The position numbers were made by a program, and so were the translations under genes. DNA of 64,000 nt from contig JBQEQX010000001.1 in assembly GCA_052043515.1 (NCBI GenBank), positions 1,113,324 through 1,177,323 of the forward strand, given 5' to 3'. Below, piece after piece: positions 30,582 through 42,278 of this stretch. Every line of letters begins with the position of its first letter. The first letter of the stretch is position 1. The stretch is from Ehrlichia sp052043515. Its GTDB lineage: Bacteria; Pseudomonadota; Alphaproteobacteria; Rickettsiales; Anaplasmataceae. The notes under the pieces are model-generated. The model did not search any database, was not told the origin of the DNA, and worked only from the letters and a program-made list of their open reading frames with translations.

Positions 30582-32968
30582 ATGGACAGTTATAACGCAA
30601 GCTCGATTACTGTTTTGAAGGGGCTTGATGCAGTAAAAAAAAGACCAGGTATGTATATTGGTGATGTTGGTGACGGATCTGGGCTACATCACATGGTATA
30701 TGAAGTTATTGATAATTCTATAGATGAAGCACTTGCTGGATTTTGCAATAAAATAGATATTGTTATTCAGAGTGATGGTGCAATTTCTGTTATAGATAAC
30801 GGAAGAGGTATACCAGTAGATGTGCACCAAGATGAGGGTATGTCTGCTGCTGAAGTAATTATGACACAATTACATGCCGGAGGTAAATTTGACCATAATA
30901 GTTATAAAGTTTCAGGTGGTCTTCATGGTGTTGGGATATCGGTTGTGAATGCTCTCTCAAGTTGGTTAGAATTAACTATATGGCGCAATAATAAAGAATA
31001 TTTTATGCGTTTTGAGAATGGTGTAACAGTTAAGCAGCTATCTGTTGTTAATGAGAATGTTACGAAGAAAGGGACTAAAATTACTTTTTTGCCATCTAAG
31101 GATATTTTTTTCATTTATTAATTTTAATTATGTAACATTAGAAAGTCGTATAAGGGAGTTGTCGTTCCTTAATTCTAATATTAATATGAATCTAAAAGAT
31201 TTAAGGAGCAATCCTGTACTAAACTCATCCTTTGGTTTGAAAGCCGGTGACATAGAAGATAAAGGAACTTCGGGTTTTGTGAAGTATCTTGATCGCAATA
31301 AAAGTCCTGTAACTCAGATTGTTCATATAGAAGGAATTGTAGTCGAACATGGAATTAGTTTAGAGTTATCAATGCATTGGAATGATTCTTATTATGAGAA
31401 TATGTTATGCTTTACAAATAATATCCGACAAAGGGATGGTGGTACTCATCTTGCGGGATTCAGGTCAGCAATGACGCGCTGTATCAATAATTACGGAATA
31501 AATGAGGGGTTTTTAAAGAAAGCTAAAGTAAGTATTCTAGGAGAAGATGTAAGGGAGGGATTGACTTGTGTATTATCAATAAAATTGCCTGATCCTAAAT
31601 TTTCATCTCAAACTAAAGACAAATTAGTGAGTTCTGAAGCTAGAACTGCTGTAGAGAACATAGTATATGAAAAGCTTACAAATATTTTTGAAACTAACCC
31701 TAAATTGGCAGCTAGTATTATGGAACGAGTAATCAGATCTGCTAAAGGAAGGGAAGCTGCTCGTAGAGCAAGAGATCTTATAAAGAGTAAAAACGGATTT
31801 GATTTTACTATTTTGCCTGGGAAATTAGCAGATTGCCAAGAAAAGTCTCCAGAACTGTCTGAGTTGTTTATTGTAGAGGGTAACTCCGCAGGTGGTTCAG
31901 CAAAACAAGGACGCGATAGACGTTCTCAAGCTGTATTATCCTTAAAAGGTAAAATATTGAATGTGGAGCGTGCAAGTTTAGATCGCATATTGTCATCAGC
32001 AGAGATAGCATCGTTAATTACTGCAATAGGCACCAATATTGGAGCTGAAAATTTTGATATTGAAAAAGTACGTTATCATAAAGTGATTATTATGACGGAT
32101 GCGGATGTTGATGGATCACATATTAGAACTTTGTTGCTAACGTTTTTTTTCCGTTATATGCGTGAAATTATAGAAAAAGGGTATTTATATATTGCTCAGC
32201 CTCCACTTTATAAAGTTACAAAACATAAGAAAGAATTCTATATAAAAAACGATGACATGCTACATGATTATATCATTAATAGTGCAGTAAAGGATTTGAC
32301 TCTCACTGGAAATAAGAATTATTCAGGAGATAGTTTATCTAAGCTTTTACATCAATGTATGAGTATTAGTAAAATAACGAAGTCTTACAATAGGATCATT
32401 CCTCAAGATGTTTTAGAATCGTTAATTATTTTCTTTAAAAGGTACGGTTTTAGCTCTGCGTGTGCGATATCTGATCACCTGAATAAGGTCTTTTGCGAAT
32501 ATAAATGGAGTGTTGAAATATCTGAAGTAGGTGAGATAAGTATGTTTAGATTATCGCATGGATTAGTTGATAAATATCATATCGATAGTTCTATAATGAA
32601 TTCAGAAGATATCCTGCATGTTGTTAATATATGTAATGAAGTGGAAGAAATTTTTTGACAATACCCCGATATTATCTACAAGAGACAATAACATAAAAAT
32701 AAGTTCACCGACTTCTTTGGTCGATAATATCATTGAATTTGGTAAGAGAGATATGGCTTTACAGAGATTTAAGGGGTTAGGCGAAATGAATGCAGATCAA
32801 TTATGGGATACCACATTAAATCCTGAGACAAGAACCTTGCTTAAAATCAAGATATCTGACTGTGAAGCTGCTGACTCGATATTTTCAGTGCTAATGGGTG
32901 ATTTTGTGGAACCAAGACGTGATTTTATTAATAATAATGCTCTGAATGTGCAAAACATAGATGCATAG
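30582..32968 (+). CDS. gyrB: DNA gyrase subunit B (two frame breaks)
   Basis: ATPase subunit of gyrase, which introduces negative supercoils. The chosen start is ATG 30582 (MDSYNASSITVLKGLDAVKK), just before RPGMYIGD; the longer open frame upstream lacks similarity. The GHKL ATP site has EVIDNSIDEALAG, VIDNGRGIPVD and VSGGLHGVGISVVNALS. The TOPRIM domain holds LFIVEGNSAGGSAKQGRD and IIMTDADVDGSHIR, and the C-terminus has ALQRFKGLGEMNADQLW. Frames break at T7 (31105-31111) and T6 (32651-32656). Removing one base from each gives about 794 residues. Essential, so the breaks are almost certainly sequence errors. Confidence 0.95.
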
Positions 32969-33277
32969 TTTTTATTATAAGTTATGACATCACATGGACT
33001 TAATTCAGTGTGTGGGTGCTGTGTCTTTGTGTCACAGAACGTAGTGGCATGAATCTATTATCGTTTGAAAATTAGGAGTCAATTTAAGTAAATAAAAAAA
33101 TTAGCTATTATTTTATGAACAAAACATAATTTATGATATAGTGAGTTTTAATGCTGGTTTGGGAAACACGTTAGAAACAACAAAGTATGAAAAGTTTTAA
33201 TTATATAATTTATTGACGTTAGGCAGCAAAATGATAAAATGTGCTAGAATTATATGTGGTTTATAGCTGGGGGTGTT
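32969..33277. other. Spacer, 309 bp, with a promoter
   Basis: No coding frame seen. It contains the promoter-like pair at 33213-33240 for the following small gene and nuoG. Confidence 0.45.
33213..33240 (+). promoter_or_regulatory. Candidate promoter for the small gene and nuoGH
   Basis: TTGACG at 33213-33218 and TAAAAT at 33235-33240 with a 16-bp spacer, 37 bp before the ATG at 33278. Confidence 0.45.
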
Positions 33278-33497
33278 ATGGCTAAAAAAGGGGGCTAAGG
33301 TTGCGAAAACAGCAAGTAAGAATAATCCATTACAACGTAAGAAGGGTATAGCTCAAAAGATACACAATGGTAAAGCTATAAAGCCAGTTAAGTATATTGA
33401 TAGAGAATTGGGACAAATTTTTATGGCTTGCCAGTATGATAATGGCGATTTGGCAGAAGATGATTCAGGTAACCCAATAAAGTGGGCTGGTGTATAG
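33278..33497 (+). CDS. Small conserved basic protein (one frame break at the N-terminus)
   Basis: A GTG-start reading from 33273 gives an odd N-terminus (LWLKKGAK). The ATG at 33278 reads MAKK and joins the main frame if one base is removed from the adjacent A6/G5 runs (33284-33294). The protein is then about 72 residues: MAKKGAKVAKTASKNNPLQR, a basic first half, then YIDRELGQIFMACQYDNGD and a short acidic end. No known domain. Its place directly before nuoG with only 9 bp between them suggests co-transcription with complex I genes. I believe it is conserved in Ehrlichia, but the function is unknown. Confidence 0.65.
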
Positions 33498-33506
33498 GGT
33501 TAATTT

Positions 33507-35560
33507 GTGGTTAAGCTGGTTATAGATTCTTTGGAAGTAGAAGTAGAAGATGGTGTGACTGTATTGCAGGCTTGTGAAGTTTCTGGCGTACAGGTGCCGA
33601 GGTTTTGCTATCATGAAAGGCTTGCTATAGCTGGTAATTGCAGGATGTGTTTAGTAGAAATCGTTGGTGGACCACCTAAACCTGTAGCTTCTTGTGCGAT
33701 GCCCGTAGCAGAAGGCATGGTCGTGAAAACTAATACTGATAAGATAAAAAAAGCTAGAGAAGGGGTGCTCGAGTTATTATTGATTAATCATCCCTTGGAT
33801 TGTCCAATCTGTGATCAAGGTGGGGAGTGTGATTTACAAGATCAAACAGTGTTATATGGGAGAGGTCAAAGCAGATATAAGCAAGAAAAAAAGGGCTGTA
33901 AAAAAAGAAAAATTTTGGACCTCTAATAGAAAATACGATGACCAGATGTATACATTGTACCAGGTGTATCAGATTCTTATCAGATATTGCTGGTAGTTAT
34001 GAATTAGGCACCTTGGGTCGTGGAGAAAGTATGGAGGTAGATACATATATTTCTAAATGTATTACTTCAGAATTATCTGGGAATATAATAGACCTTTGTC
34101 CGGTTGGTGCATTAACTTCAAAACCTTATGCATTCAAAGCTAGATCTTGGGAGTTACGTCATTGTGAAACGATAGATGTATTAGACGCTGTATGCAGTAA
34201 TATTAGAGTTGACACACGTGGTTTGGAGGTCATGAGAATATTACCCAGATTAAATGAAGAAGTAAATGAGGAGTGGATATCAGATAAAAGTCGTTTTTCT
34301 TACGATGGATTGAAATTACAGAGGTTGGATAGACCATATGTGAGAAAGGATGGGTATTTGCTACCTGTAACATGGGAAGAAGCTTTCGGTGTGATTTCCA
34401 AGAAGATTAGCAGCACTGATGGTAAAAAGATTGCAGCAATTGTTGGTGATTTAGCGGACTGTGAATCTATATTTTTGCTAAAAGAGCTGATGCATAAGCT
34501 AGGAAGCCACAATATAGAATGTAGACAAGATGGCTCAGTATTACCTAGTGATAACAGGTCATTGTATTTGTTTAATACTGGTATATCTAATATAAAGGAT
34601 GCGGATCTGTGTTTATTAATAAATACAAATATAAGATTTGAGGCACCTATAATAAATGCAAGGTTGCGTAAACGCTACTTACATGGAGGATTTAGAATTG
34701 CTAGCCTAGGATTATATAACGATTTCAATTATGAAGTAGAAAATTTAGGAGATCGTTGTTCAATTTTAGAAGATATATTGTATGAGAGAATACCTTTTTC
34801 TAACTTATTAAAGGATGCAAAAAATCCTATTATGATAATAGGACAGGATGCATTACTAGGTAAAAACGGTGGGTCTATATTTGGTTTAGCAGTTAGAATT
34901 TCAGAAAAATTTAATGTTGTAAGAGATGATTGGAATGGGTTTAATGTTTTACATAAAGCTGCTGCTAGGGTTGGAGCTCTAGATATTGGTTTCGTTCCTA
35001 GCTCTAATAATAATATAATCCCTGATATAGTTGATGGGATAGGTTCTGGTCAAATGGAAGTTTTATATCTTTTAGGAGCAGACGAAGTTGACATTACACC
35101 TTCTGGGTCTTCATTTATTATATATCAAGGTCATCATGGAGATAGAGGGGCTCAAATTGCAGATGTAGTATTACCTGGTGCAGCATACACAGAAAAAAAT
35201 GCGACTTATGTTAATACTGAAGGTAGAGTACAGAGGACAAACATTGCTGTTTCTCCTCCTGGAATTGCAAAAGAAGATTGGTTGATTATTTCAGAGTTGT
35301 CCAAATATTTAAAAGTAGATATGCAATATGATAGCCTAGATTGTGTGAGAAATAAGTTGTCGGCATTAGGGCAACAGTTCCACGAAGAAAACATTGGTAA
35401 TTTAGTTTCGAATAAATGGACTTTTGTTAATACTGACATTGCTTTAGAAGAGAGTAGTGTATTTATTGTTAAAAATTTTAATTTTTATATGACAGATCCA
35501 ATTAGTCGTGCTTCGATTATAATGGCAAATTGTGTAAAGGCTTTTGCAAATAAAAGTTAG
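33507..35560 (+). CDS. nuoG: NADH-quinone oxidoreductase subunit G (two close frame breaks)
   Basis: Large Fe-S subunit of complex I, carrying electrons from FMN toward quinone. The N-terminal [2Fe-2S] motif is RFCYHERLAIAGNCRMCLVE. The next Cys cluster is in NHPLDCPICDQGGECDLQDQ, and the [4Fe-4S] motif is MTRCIHCTRCIRF with a later CPVGALTSKPYAF. The molybdopterin-oxidoreductase-like domain follows. Two A7 runs (33886-33892 and 33900-33906) each carry one extra base. Removing both joins SRYKQEKRAVKK to NFGPLIENTMTRC and gives about 683 residues. The start is GTG at 33507. nuoH follows 6 bp later. Confidence 0.95.
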
Positions 35561-35566
35561 GTTAAT

Positions 35567-36677
35567 ATGCGTTATTACGATATTCTTTTAGACTTTTTAA
35601 ATTACATAAGTGGTGGTGCTGCATTATTTATAAAAATAATTATCACAATAATTTCAGTCATGATCTCTGTTGCTTATTTAGTATATATGGAGCGTAAAGT
35701 TATTGCAGCAATACAGTTAAGACAAGGACCAAGTGTTGTTGGCCCATTTGGGTTACTCCAACCCTTCGCTGATGCAATAAAACTTATTATTAAAGAGCCT
35801 ATTATACCTTTTAAATCAAATAAGATATGTTTTTTTTATTGCTCCAATTATTACCTTTACTTTAGCTCTTTTAGGGTGGGCTGTTATTCCATTTGGTGCT
35901 GATGTCGTTATAAATAATGGACATGAGATAATAATACCTCGTGCTATTGCTAATATAAACGTTGGGGTGTTGTATATTCTTGCTATCTCTTCTCTTGGAG
36001 TTTATGGAATTATAATAGCTGGATGGTCAAGTAACTCCAATTATGCTTTTTTAGGTGCAATTAGGTCTGCATCACAAATGATATCATATGAGGTATCGAT
36101 AGGTCTTACCATAGTAACAGTATTGTTAACTACCGGATCATTAAAATTGGGCGAAATAGTTATAGCACGACATAGCATGCCTTACTGGATAGATTTATTA
36201 TTATTGCCTATGGCATGTGTTTTTTTTATTTCAGCTTTAGCTGAAACCAACAGGCACCCTTTTGACTTGCCAGAGGCAGAGTCAGAGTTGGTTTCTGGAT
36301 ATAATGTTGAATATTCATCCATGCCATTTGCGTTATTCTTTTTAGGCGAGTATGCAAACATGATATTAATTAATGCAATGGCTGTGATATTTTTCTTTGG
36401 TGGTTGGTATCCTCCTTTGAATATTAGCTTTTTGTATGTGATTCCAGGGATTATATGGTTCGTACTCAAAGTAGTAGCATTACTATTTTGTTTTATATGG
36501 GTTCGTGCTACTATTCCTAGGTATCGTTATGATCAGCTGATGAGACTTGGTTGGAAGGTATTTTTGCCTATATCTTTGCTTTGGGTGGTATTGGTCTCAG
36601 GAATTCTACTGTATACGAACTCGCTTCCTGAAAATATACACAATAGGTCTGATTTTTATATTGTGGAAAATGAATAA
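35567..36677 (+). CDS. nuoH: NADH-quinone oxidoreductase subunit H (one frame break)
   Basis: Membrane subunit of complex I that forms the quinone chamber with NuoB/D. The N-terminal helix is followed by VYMERKVIAAIQLRQGPSVV and PFGLLQPFADAIKLIIKE, the family signature. Later conserved loops are GIIIAGWSSNSNYAFLGAIR and ETNRHPFDLPEAESELVSGY. The frame breaks at T8 (35830-35837); removing one T gives NKICFFIAPIITFTLALLG. Restored length is about 369 residues with eight or so membrane segments. It follows nuoG by 6 bp. Confidence 0.95.
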
Positions 36678-36805
36678 TGTTTCACACAAAAGTTTTATAT
36701 TCTTTAGTAGAAATGAATTAGTTCTTTGCAGTTTTGATTTGTATTATGTGTTGTGATATGTGTCTGTTCATACAAAAATTAAAATTTTTAGCAGGTAAAG
36801 TATTC

Positions 36806-36835
36806 TTGACATAACAGCATGAGTACCCACATAAT
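36806..36835 (+). promoter_or_regulatory. Candidate promoter of nuoDE
   Basis: Consensus TTGACA at 36806-36811 and CATAAT at 36830-36835, 18-bp spacer, 30 bp before the ATG at 36866. It suggests nuoDE is transcribed separately from nuoGH. Confidence 0.5.
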
Positions 36836-36865
36836 TTAATGCATGTACTTGGCAATTTTATAATC

Positions 36866-38047
36866 ATGTCAGATCAAGTTAAGATTACACCGATGACTTT
36901 AAATTTTGGTCCTCAACATCCAGCAGCTCATGGAGTAATGCGTTTAGTTTTAGAGATGGGTGGAGAAGTCATAGAAAGGATAGATCCACACATTGGGTTA
37001 TTACATAGAGGAACAGAAAAATTGATTGAGCACAAAACATATTTACAAGCTTTGCCATACTTCGACCGTCTTGATTACGTGTCTCCAATGGCTCAAGAAC
37101 ATGCCTATTCTCTATGTGTAGAAAAATTGCTGAAATGTGAAATACCTATTAGGGCAAAGTATCTACGCGTCATTTTTTGTGAACTAACTAGAATATTGAA
37201 CCACTTATTAAATATATCAAGCCAGGCATTAGATGTTGGTGCTATGACTCCTTTATTGTGGATGTTTGAAGAAAGAGAAAAAATTTTAAATTTTTATGAA
37301 AGAGCTTCAGGTGCAAGATTTCATGCCGCATATATTCGTCCTGGAGGTGTAGCTGCTGACGTTCCTTGCGATCTGATTGATGATATATTTAAGTTTACTA
37401 AGACTTTTCCTAAATTTATAGATGATATTGATGATTTATTAACTAATAACAGAATTTGGAAGCAGCGTAACGTTGATATTGGAGCAGTATCAAAAAAACA
37501 GGCTTTGGATTGGGGTTTCTCAGGGCCAATGTTAAGAGCATGTGGAATTCCTTGGGATTTACGTAAAAGCCAACCTTACGAAATATACGAAGATTTGGAG
37601 TTTGAAATTCCTATTGGAGAGAAAGGAGACTGTTACGATCGTTATTTGGTAAGGATGGCAGAAATAAGACAATCTATTAAGTTGCTTGAGCAATGTTTGA
37701 ATGGTATACCAGATGGTCCAGTAAGAACGAGTGATAGGAAAATTTCTCCACCAAAAAGATCTGAAATGAAAGAATCGATGGAAGCATTAATACATCATTT
37801 TAAATTGTACTCAGAAGGTTATAGTGTTCCAGCAGGAGAAACTTATACTGCAGTTGAAGCTCCAAAAGGAGAGTTTGGTGTATACATAGTATCTGATGGA
37901 ACAAATAGACCTTACAGATGCAGAATTAGAGCCCCTGGATTTGCTCACTTACAAGCAATAGATATGATGGCAAAAGGTCATATGTTAGCTGACTTAACAG
38001 CTATCATTGGATCATTAGATATAGTATTTGGAGAAATAGATAGGTAA
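36866..38047 (+). CDS. nuoD: NADH-quinone oxidoreductase subunit D
   Basis: 49-kDa-type subunit lining the quinone site of complex I. I chose ATG 36866 (MSDQVKITPMTLNFGPQHPA), which places the conserved GPQHPAAHG quinone-site motif at residues 15-23. The frame opens nine codons earlier at 36839 without similarity. Other blocks: IGLLHRGTEKLIE, ELTRILNHLL, GARFHAAYIRPGG, GDCYDRYLVRMAEIRQS and the C-terminal SLDIVFGEIDR. 393 residues, intact. nuoE follows 6 bp downstream. Confidence 0.96.
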   Translation: MSDQVKITPMTLNFGPQHPAAHGVMRLVLEMGGEVIERIDPHIGLLHRGTEKLIEHKTYLQALPYFDRLDYVSPMAQEHAYSLCVEKLLKCEIPIRAKYLRVIFCELTRILNHLLNISSQALDVGAMTPLLWMFEEREKILNFYERASGARFHAAYIRPGGVAADVPCDLIDDIFKFTKTFPKFIDDIDDLLTNNRIWKQRNVDIGAVSKKQALDWGFSGPMLRACGIPWDLRKSQPYEIYEDLEFEIPIGEKGDCYDRYLVRMAEIRQSIKLLEQCLNGIPDGPVRTSDRKISPPKRSEMKESMEALIHHFKLYSEGYSVPAGETYTAVEAPKGEFGVYIVSDGTNRPYRCRIRAPGFAHLQAIDMMAKGHMLADLTAIIGSLDIVFGEIDR

Positions 38048-38053
38048 TAAGTA

Positions 38054-38602
38054 ATGTCTACTAATACGAAAAAAGATACTAGTTCAACCTGTAATGAAGA
38101 ATTTAAGTTTAACAAAGAAAATTTAAAAGAATTAAATGATACAATAAGCAGGTATCCTAAAGATAGAAAATCCAGTGCAGTAATGCCATTGTTACATCTT
38201 GCTCAAAAGCAATGCGGAGGTTTTATTCCATTATCTGCTATGAACTGCATAGCAAATTTTTTAGATATGCAGCCAATACATGTATATGAAGTGGCTAAAT
38301 TTTATTCTATGTATAATCTGTCTAATACTGGTAAATATTTGATACAGGTATGTAGAACAACTCCTTGTTGGCTGTGTTGTAGTGATGACATTTTGAAATC
38401 ATGCAAGGAGGTGTTAAAGATAGATGTTGGAGAAACCACAAGTGATAATTTGTTTACTTTAAAAGAAGTAGAGTGTTTAGGTGCTTGTGTTAATGCACCA
38501 ATAGTACAAATAAATGATAACTATTATGAAAAACTAACTCCTGATAAAATAAAAGAGATTATCATGGAATACAAAAAGAATGAAAGTGTGGTTACAGATT
38601 AA
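38054..38602 (+). CDS. nuoE: NADH-quinone oxidoreductase subunit E
   Basis: [2Fe-2S] thioredoxin-like subunit of the NADH module of complex I. The 182-residue frame is intact. The four cluster Cys are in VCRTTPCW near residues 97-103 and ECLGACVNAP near 138-147. The N-terminal helical region includes SSAVMPLLHLAQKQCGGFIP and VYEVAKFYSMYNL. The first 30 residues are charged and variable. It is the second gene of the nuoDE pair; other nuo genes lie outside the window. Confidence 0.95.
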   Translation: MSTNTKKDTSSTCNEEFKFNKENLKELNDTISRYPKDRKSSAVMPLLHLAQKQCGGFIPLSAMNCIANFLDMQPIHVYEVAKFYSMYNLSNTGKYLIQVCRTTPCWLCCSDDILKSCKEVLKIDVGETTSDNLFTLKEVECLGACVNAPIVQINDNYYEKLTPDKIKEIIMEYKKNESVVTD

Positions 38603-39519
38603 ATGTAAAAATGAAAGTGTGAGATTTTCATCTAAGTAAAATGAATATGTATAGGAAGTGTATGATATTGATGAAGCGCATAGGCATTTCTACTTTGTAT
38701 GGTAATAAAGGCTGACTATTAAATACTGACTTACTAATGTAAGAAAATATGTTCTTACGAATACAAGAAAAAGCATGTGTATGACATTAAAGTATCTTAT
38801 TTTTATCTTACCTATATCAACAAGCTGTGAAATTGGTAGCTTAATATTTTAAAGAATCACATATTAGATTCAGGATTTTAATTTAAAAAACGATCACTCT
38901 TGAACGTTAATATTGCAAATTCCAAGTAACAGTGTACTACATACAATCAAAAATTTTTCCTTCTTAATCAAATAAGTTAAACCTGAAGAAATTGCTTTCT
39001 TTTTTCTAAAGAGCATCATATATGAATTCTGTTTTACTTTTAAAGTGACAAAACATACGTATATCAATAAGGTCAATTTCGTGTTAAATCAACCATGGAT
39101 TATCATTTATATTTTCGAGATTGGATTTAACTAACGTCTAATTGAGCATAGAACCAAAAATACTTTTTCACTATAAATACTGTTTCTATTAGTTCTAATA
39201 AATATACTATTGGTGATAGAAAACCTACGAAAGATTGCATTATACTTTACAGTAATAGGATTTATTGTCTTTACAATCTTGAATACTTATTTAAAGGACA
39301 CTTCTTATACCGTTATTTGATGTGCTATAAGCTAGTATCAGATAAAAATGATATGAGCCTATTCTACATTTAGCTATGAGAAAGGATAATACTTAATCCT
39401 TTTTATTATGTTATCAGAGTTAAATAAATATAATTTTTACAAGAAAGTATTAATTAAATTTAATTAATATTAAAGATAAGTTATTTCTTAATTAATTTGT
39501 ATTAATAAAGTATAATAAT
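38603..39519. other. Non-coding spacer, 917 bp
   Basis: The longest empty stretch in the window, marking the border between housekeeping genes and the accessory island. A 60-codon reverse ORF at 38894-39076 starts with ATG and ends in a hydrophobic stretch but lacks further support. Just before 39520 the sequence TATTAATAAAGTATAATAA resembles a -10 region and the island's shared motif. Confidence 0.45.
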
Positions 39520-40671
39520 ATGATTAATTATTTTAGTGGGGGGTTTATGATGCTTAATGCAACGACAGAGGTGACGCAACAACATTCAGGTGTACAAGCT
39601 CAAGCCGTAAATAATCCAGTTAATGCAGAACTTGGTGTAGAATATAAGGAGAGTGATCTTGGCAGTTGTGATACTGAAAATGAAGGCCGATTTAAACAAG
39701 ATGTGAGTAGTGATGGTGGAGAAACACAAAATTTAGGTATGCAAGCTCAATCTACAAGTGATTCCGTTGATGTAGAACCTAGTGTAGAATCTGAGGAAAG
39801 TGATAGTAAAAAGTTACAATATAAACTTGGTGGTGGTGATACTGCAGATGAAAGACGATTTGGACAGGATGTGAGTAGTGATGATGAAGAAACACAACCT
39901 GATAGTGTTAGTATGGGTAAGAGTCAGGTGCGTAATGATTATAGTACTCAAAGTGAAGCTGAATCTAATGCTGATGGTAATATTGATATTTCTGATGTAG
40001 ATGATCATCATGATACACCTCCTGCTAGTGTTAAAAAAAATATTACTACTGTTTTACATAAAGAACTTAAAGATAAAAAATCACCTATAAAAACTTTAAT
40101 AATTGGTTTACTGATTACTATTGCTATAATTGGCATTTTCAATCTGACAATTCCTATACTGATACGTTATTTTCCAATCATGAAAACTGGCAGTACTGTT
40201 GGTGATAATATTATAACGTCGATCAGCTTATTTACAGGTGTTACTGGTATTACTTTCTGTCTGTTGGTGGGACTGTTAATGTCCTCTCGCGATAATAAAC
40301 TAAAAAATGTATATGCTACAGATCGTAAGAAGGATCTAAGTAGAGCAGTAAACGATTACTACGCTCATCACAAAAAACTAAAACTTATGCTAGTTGGTTG
40401 TGTAATCATCATTGACATAATCAGCACTGCTACGATAATTTTTGCACCAGAGATCATGAATTATCTCAAATTAGACAATACTACAATCCCCAATGATCTA
40501 GGACCAGATACTCTTGTGCCTATGATTGCCATTAATCTTCTTGTTTGTACTGTATCGTCAATATTAGTCTACACTAGTTGCAAATATACATGCAAAAACG
40601 ACATAACCACATCACTAACAGACGTTCCACCTCAAAATATTGATCGCGGTAGCGCTCGTCAATGTGAATAG
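39520..40671 (+). CDS. Acidic repeat plus four-helix membrane protein, unknown
   Basis: The 383-residue frame is intact. Residues 1-170 are acidic and hydrophilic and hold two diverged repeats of about 55 residues, ending in FKQDVSSDGGETQ and FGQDVSSDDEETQ. Residues about 188-370 carry four membrane segments in two hairpins: LIIGLLITIAIIGIF with SISLFTGVTGITFCLLVGLL, and LMLVGCVIIIDIISTATII with MIAINLLVCTVSSILVY. The C-terminus is hydrophilic. The layout resembles Ehrlichia inclusion- or envelope-associated proteins, but I do not recognise it. A second start (ATG at 39547) is possible. It is the first gene of the accessory island. Confidence 0.75.
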   Translation: MINYFSGGFMMLNATTEVTQQHSGVQAQAVNNPVNAELGVEYKESDLGSCDTENEGRFKQDVSSDGGETQNLGMQAQSTSDSVDVEPSVESEESDSKKLQYKLGGGDTADERRFGQDVSSDDEETQPDSVSMGKSQVRNDYSTQSEAESNADGNIDISDVDDHHDTPPASVKKNITTVLHKELKDKKSPIKTLIIGLLITIAIIGIFNLTIPILIRYFPIMKTGSTVGDNIITSISLFTGVTGITFCLLVGLLMSSRDNKLKNVYATDRKKDLSRAVNDYYAHHKKLKLMLVGCVIIIDIISTATIIFAPEIMNYLKLDNTTIPNDLGPDTLVPMIAINLLVCTVSSILVYTSCKYTCKNDITTSLTDVPPQNIDRGSARQCE

Positions 40672-40709
40672 AAATAACATAAGAGCTGTTATTCTACACA
40701 TACTACAAC

Positions 40710-41352
40710 CTACTTACTTCTTGCATGTTCCGTATGCGATACTGAAGATGGTTCAACACTAGACAAATCAGATGAAGGACCTGCTGCTTCAGCGGATGAA
40801 TGCTGGACCAGCAGGCGAGTGTCATCACACAATCCATGTTGCTGTGCACCATCTGCATACCTAACGCCTTGGCATTTTACTACGCATTCCAAAGAATATC
40901 GAAGTGTACAAAAACTTTGTTCTTTACTCATACCAGGAAAATAAAACAATAACGGCCTTGCAAATTGAGTAATAGGCATACCGCACTGTTTTCCTTTAGA
41001 ACAAACCTTACAATGCACAGCATCAATAAACTCTTCTAAATTATGTTGTTCTACTTCCGCTACAAGATGTAGCCTTTTACATTTTTTGCCACGCTTTTTC
41101 GCTTCACACAATATTCTACAACGGCGTCTGGTAAATCGCACTTCAACAAAAACAACGATCTTCCTTTAGGAATAATCTGTTGCTCGCCTTTTCTATACGT
41201 AGCATCAGCACATACAGTAGCATACTGGGATCCGCTTTCAGTATTACCAATACAATAGATTTGTGTACAGTAAAAATAACGTTACGCACTGAAACTAACG
41301 AGCACAAGTCTCTATTAACCTGCCTTTTATCTTCTAAACTCTTACCTAACAC
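40710..41352 (-). CDS. Island paralogue 1: LC/CIG/PxGxSLF module protein (two frame breaks)
   Basis: N-terminus MLGKSLEDKRQVNRDLC, then a CIG box (YCIGNTESGSQYATVCAD) in another frame, GEQQIIPKGRSLFLLKCDLP, and RLHLVAEVEQHNLEEFID in the frame that begins near 41141. The three frames join if one base is added at an A5 run (near 41271) and one at a T6 run (near 41090); two missing bases, unlike the extra bases in most genes here. The result is about 214 residues. The C-terminal tail is Ser-rich and ends SSVSHTEHARSK. The layout matches its neighbours at 41621 and 43058. No signal peptide. Function unknown. It may be decaying. Confidence 0.6.
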
Positions 41353-41620
41353 ACACTACCCCATTAATACACTAAAAAAGTGACAATGACCCACTACAAC
41401 CATCTAGTTTACGGGTTGTGCAGTATATAATACTTACAACTATGAGTAAATATTTTTGTTAATGCTAAGAAATAATTAGTTCAACAAATGGGCATGGAAT
41501 CAATGCATTAAGTAATTAATGTTTATCTCATAAATCACTCAGTGTTATATGTATATAAAATGCATTACTTAGGTTATTATGTGATTCTTTTACTGTGTTT
41601 CTTCTGTTATATTTGGTAGT

Positions 41621-42278
41621 CTACAATCTTACAACTTTTTTGTAAGCAACACCGCCACATGCAGTATGTTGTTTTGCAGATGAAAGGACAGATGAAATTC
41701 TAGATCTAAGACAATGACGTTGCTGTGTATTCACACTACAGATATTCATTTCTTCTAATCCTGATACATTTTCTAAAAAATATTGTAAACCATAACTAGG
41801 TTCTTCTTGTTTTAAGACTGGTAAATAACATAAAACTGCTTCTGAAGTTCCTCCAACATGACAAGCTATGGAAGTAGAGTTTTTACATTTATTAAGCGGA
41901 TCATGTATCTCGGATTTAAACATATCTAAATCACATTCATCTACAGAAACCACAACATGAGCTCTTACTGATGTAGCTAAAAGTACAAAATCATCTTTAT
42001 CAAAACACTCCATAATCTTTTTATGTAATCTTCTACTGGATCTTATAATATCTTCTGGTATAACACATTTTAACAAAAATAATGATTTTCCTTCAGGTTC
42101 GCAAACTTGCTTTCTATGTTTGTATTTACAATCAGCAAACACCATCATCTTCTCTCCTCCTGGAGGAGTTTTACCAATACAATAACTTCTAACTACCTCT
42201 ACATTTCGATGCTCTTGTATTTTCTTACACAGTTTTTTTATTAAACTTTACTTTTTGTTCCACGCTTCTACCTAACAT
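41621..42278 (-). CDS. Island paralogue 2: LC/CIG/PxGxSLF module protein (one frame break)
   Basis: Start ATG (complement 42276-42278) gives MLGRSVEQKVKFNKK. Removing one base from the A7 run (plus-strand T7 near 42233) continues as LCKKIQEHRNVEVVRSYCIG and KTPPGGEKMMVFADCKY. Then comes the family box CEPEGKSLFLLKCVIPEDI and the strand RAHVVVSVDECDLDMFKSEI. Restored length is about 218 residues. The first 100 residues align with paralogue 1 almost box for box, so the pair arose by tandem duplication. Twelve or so Cys are present but no classical zinc motif. Unknown function. Confidence 0.65.

Noticed and set aside
38894..39076. 60-codon reverse ORF with hydrophobic end
   Set aside because: No ribosome-binding site, motif or neighbour supports it; such lengths occur by chance in this composition.
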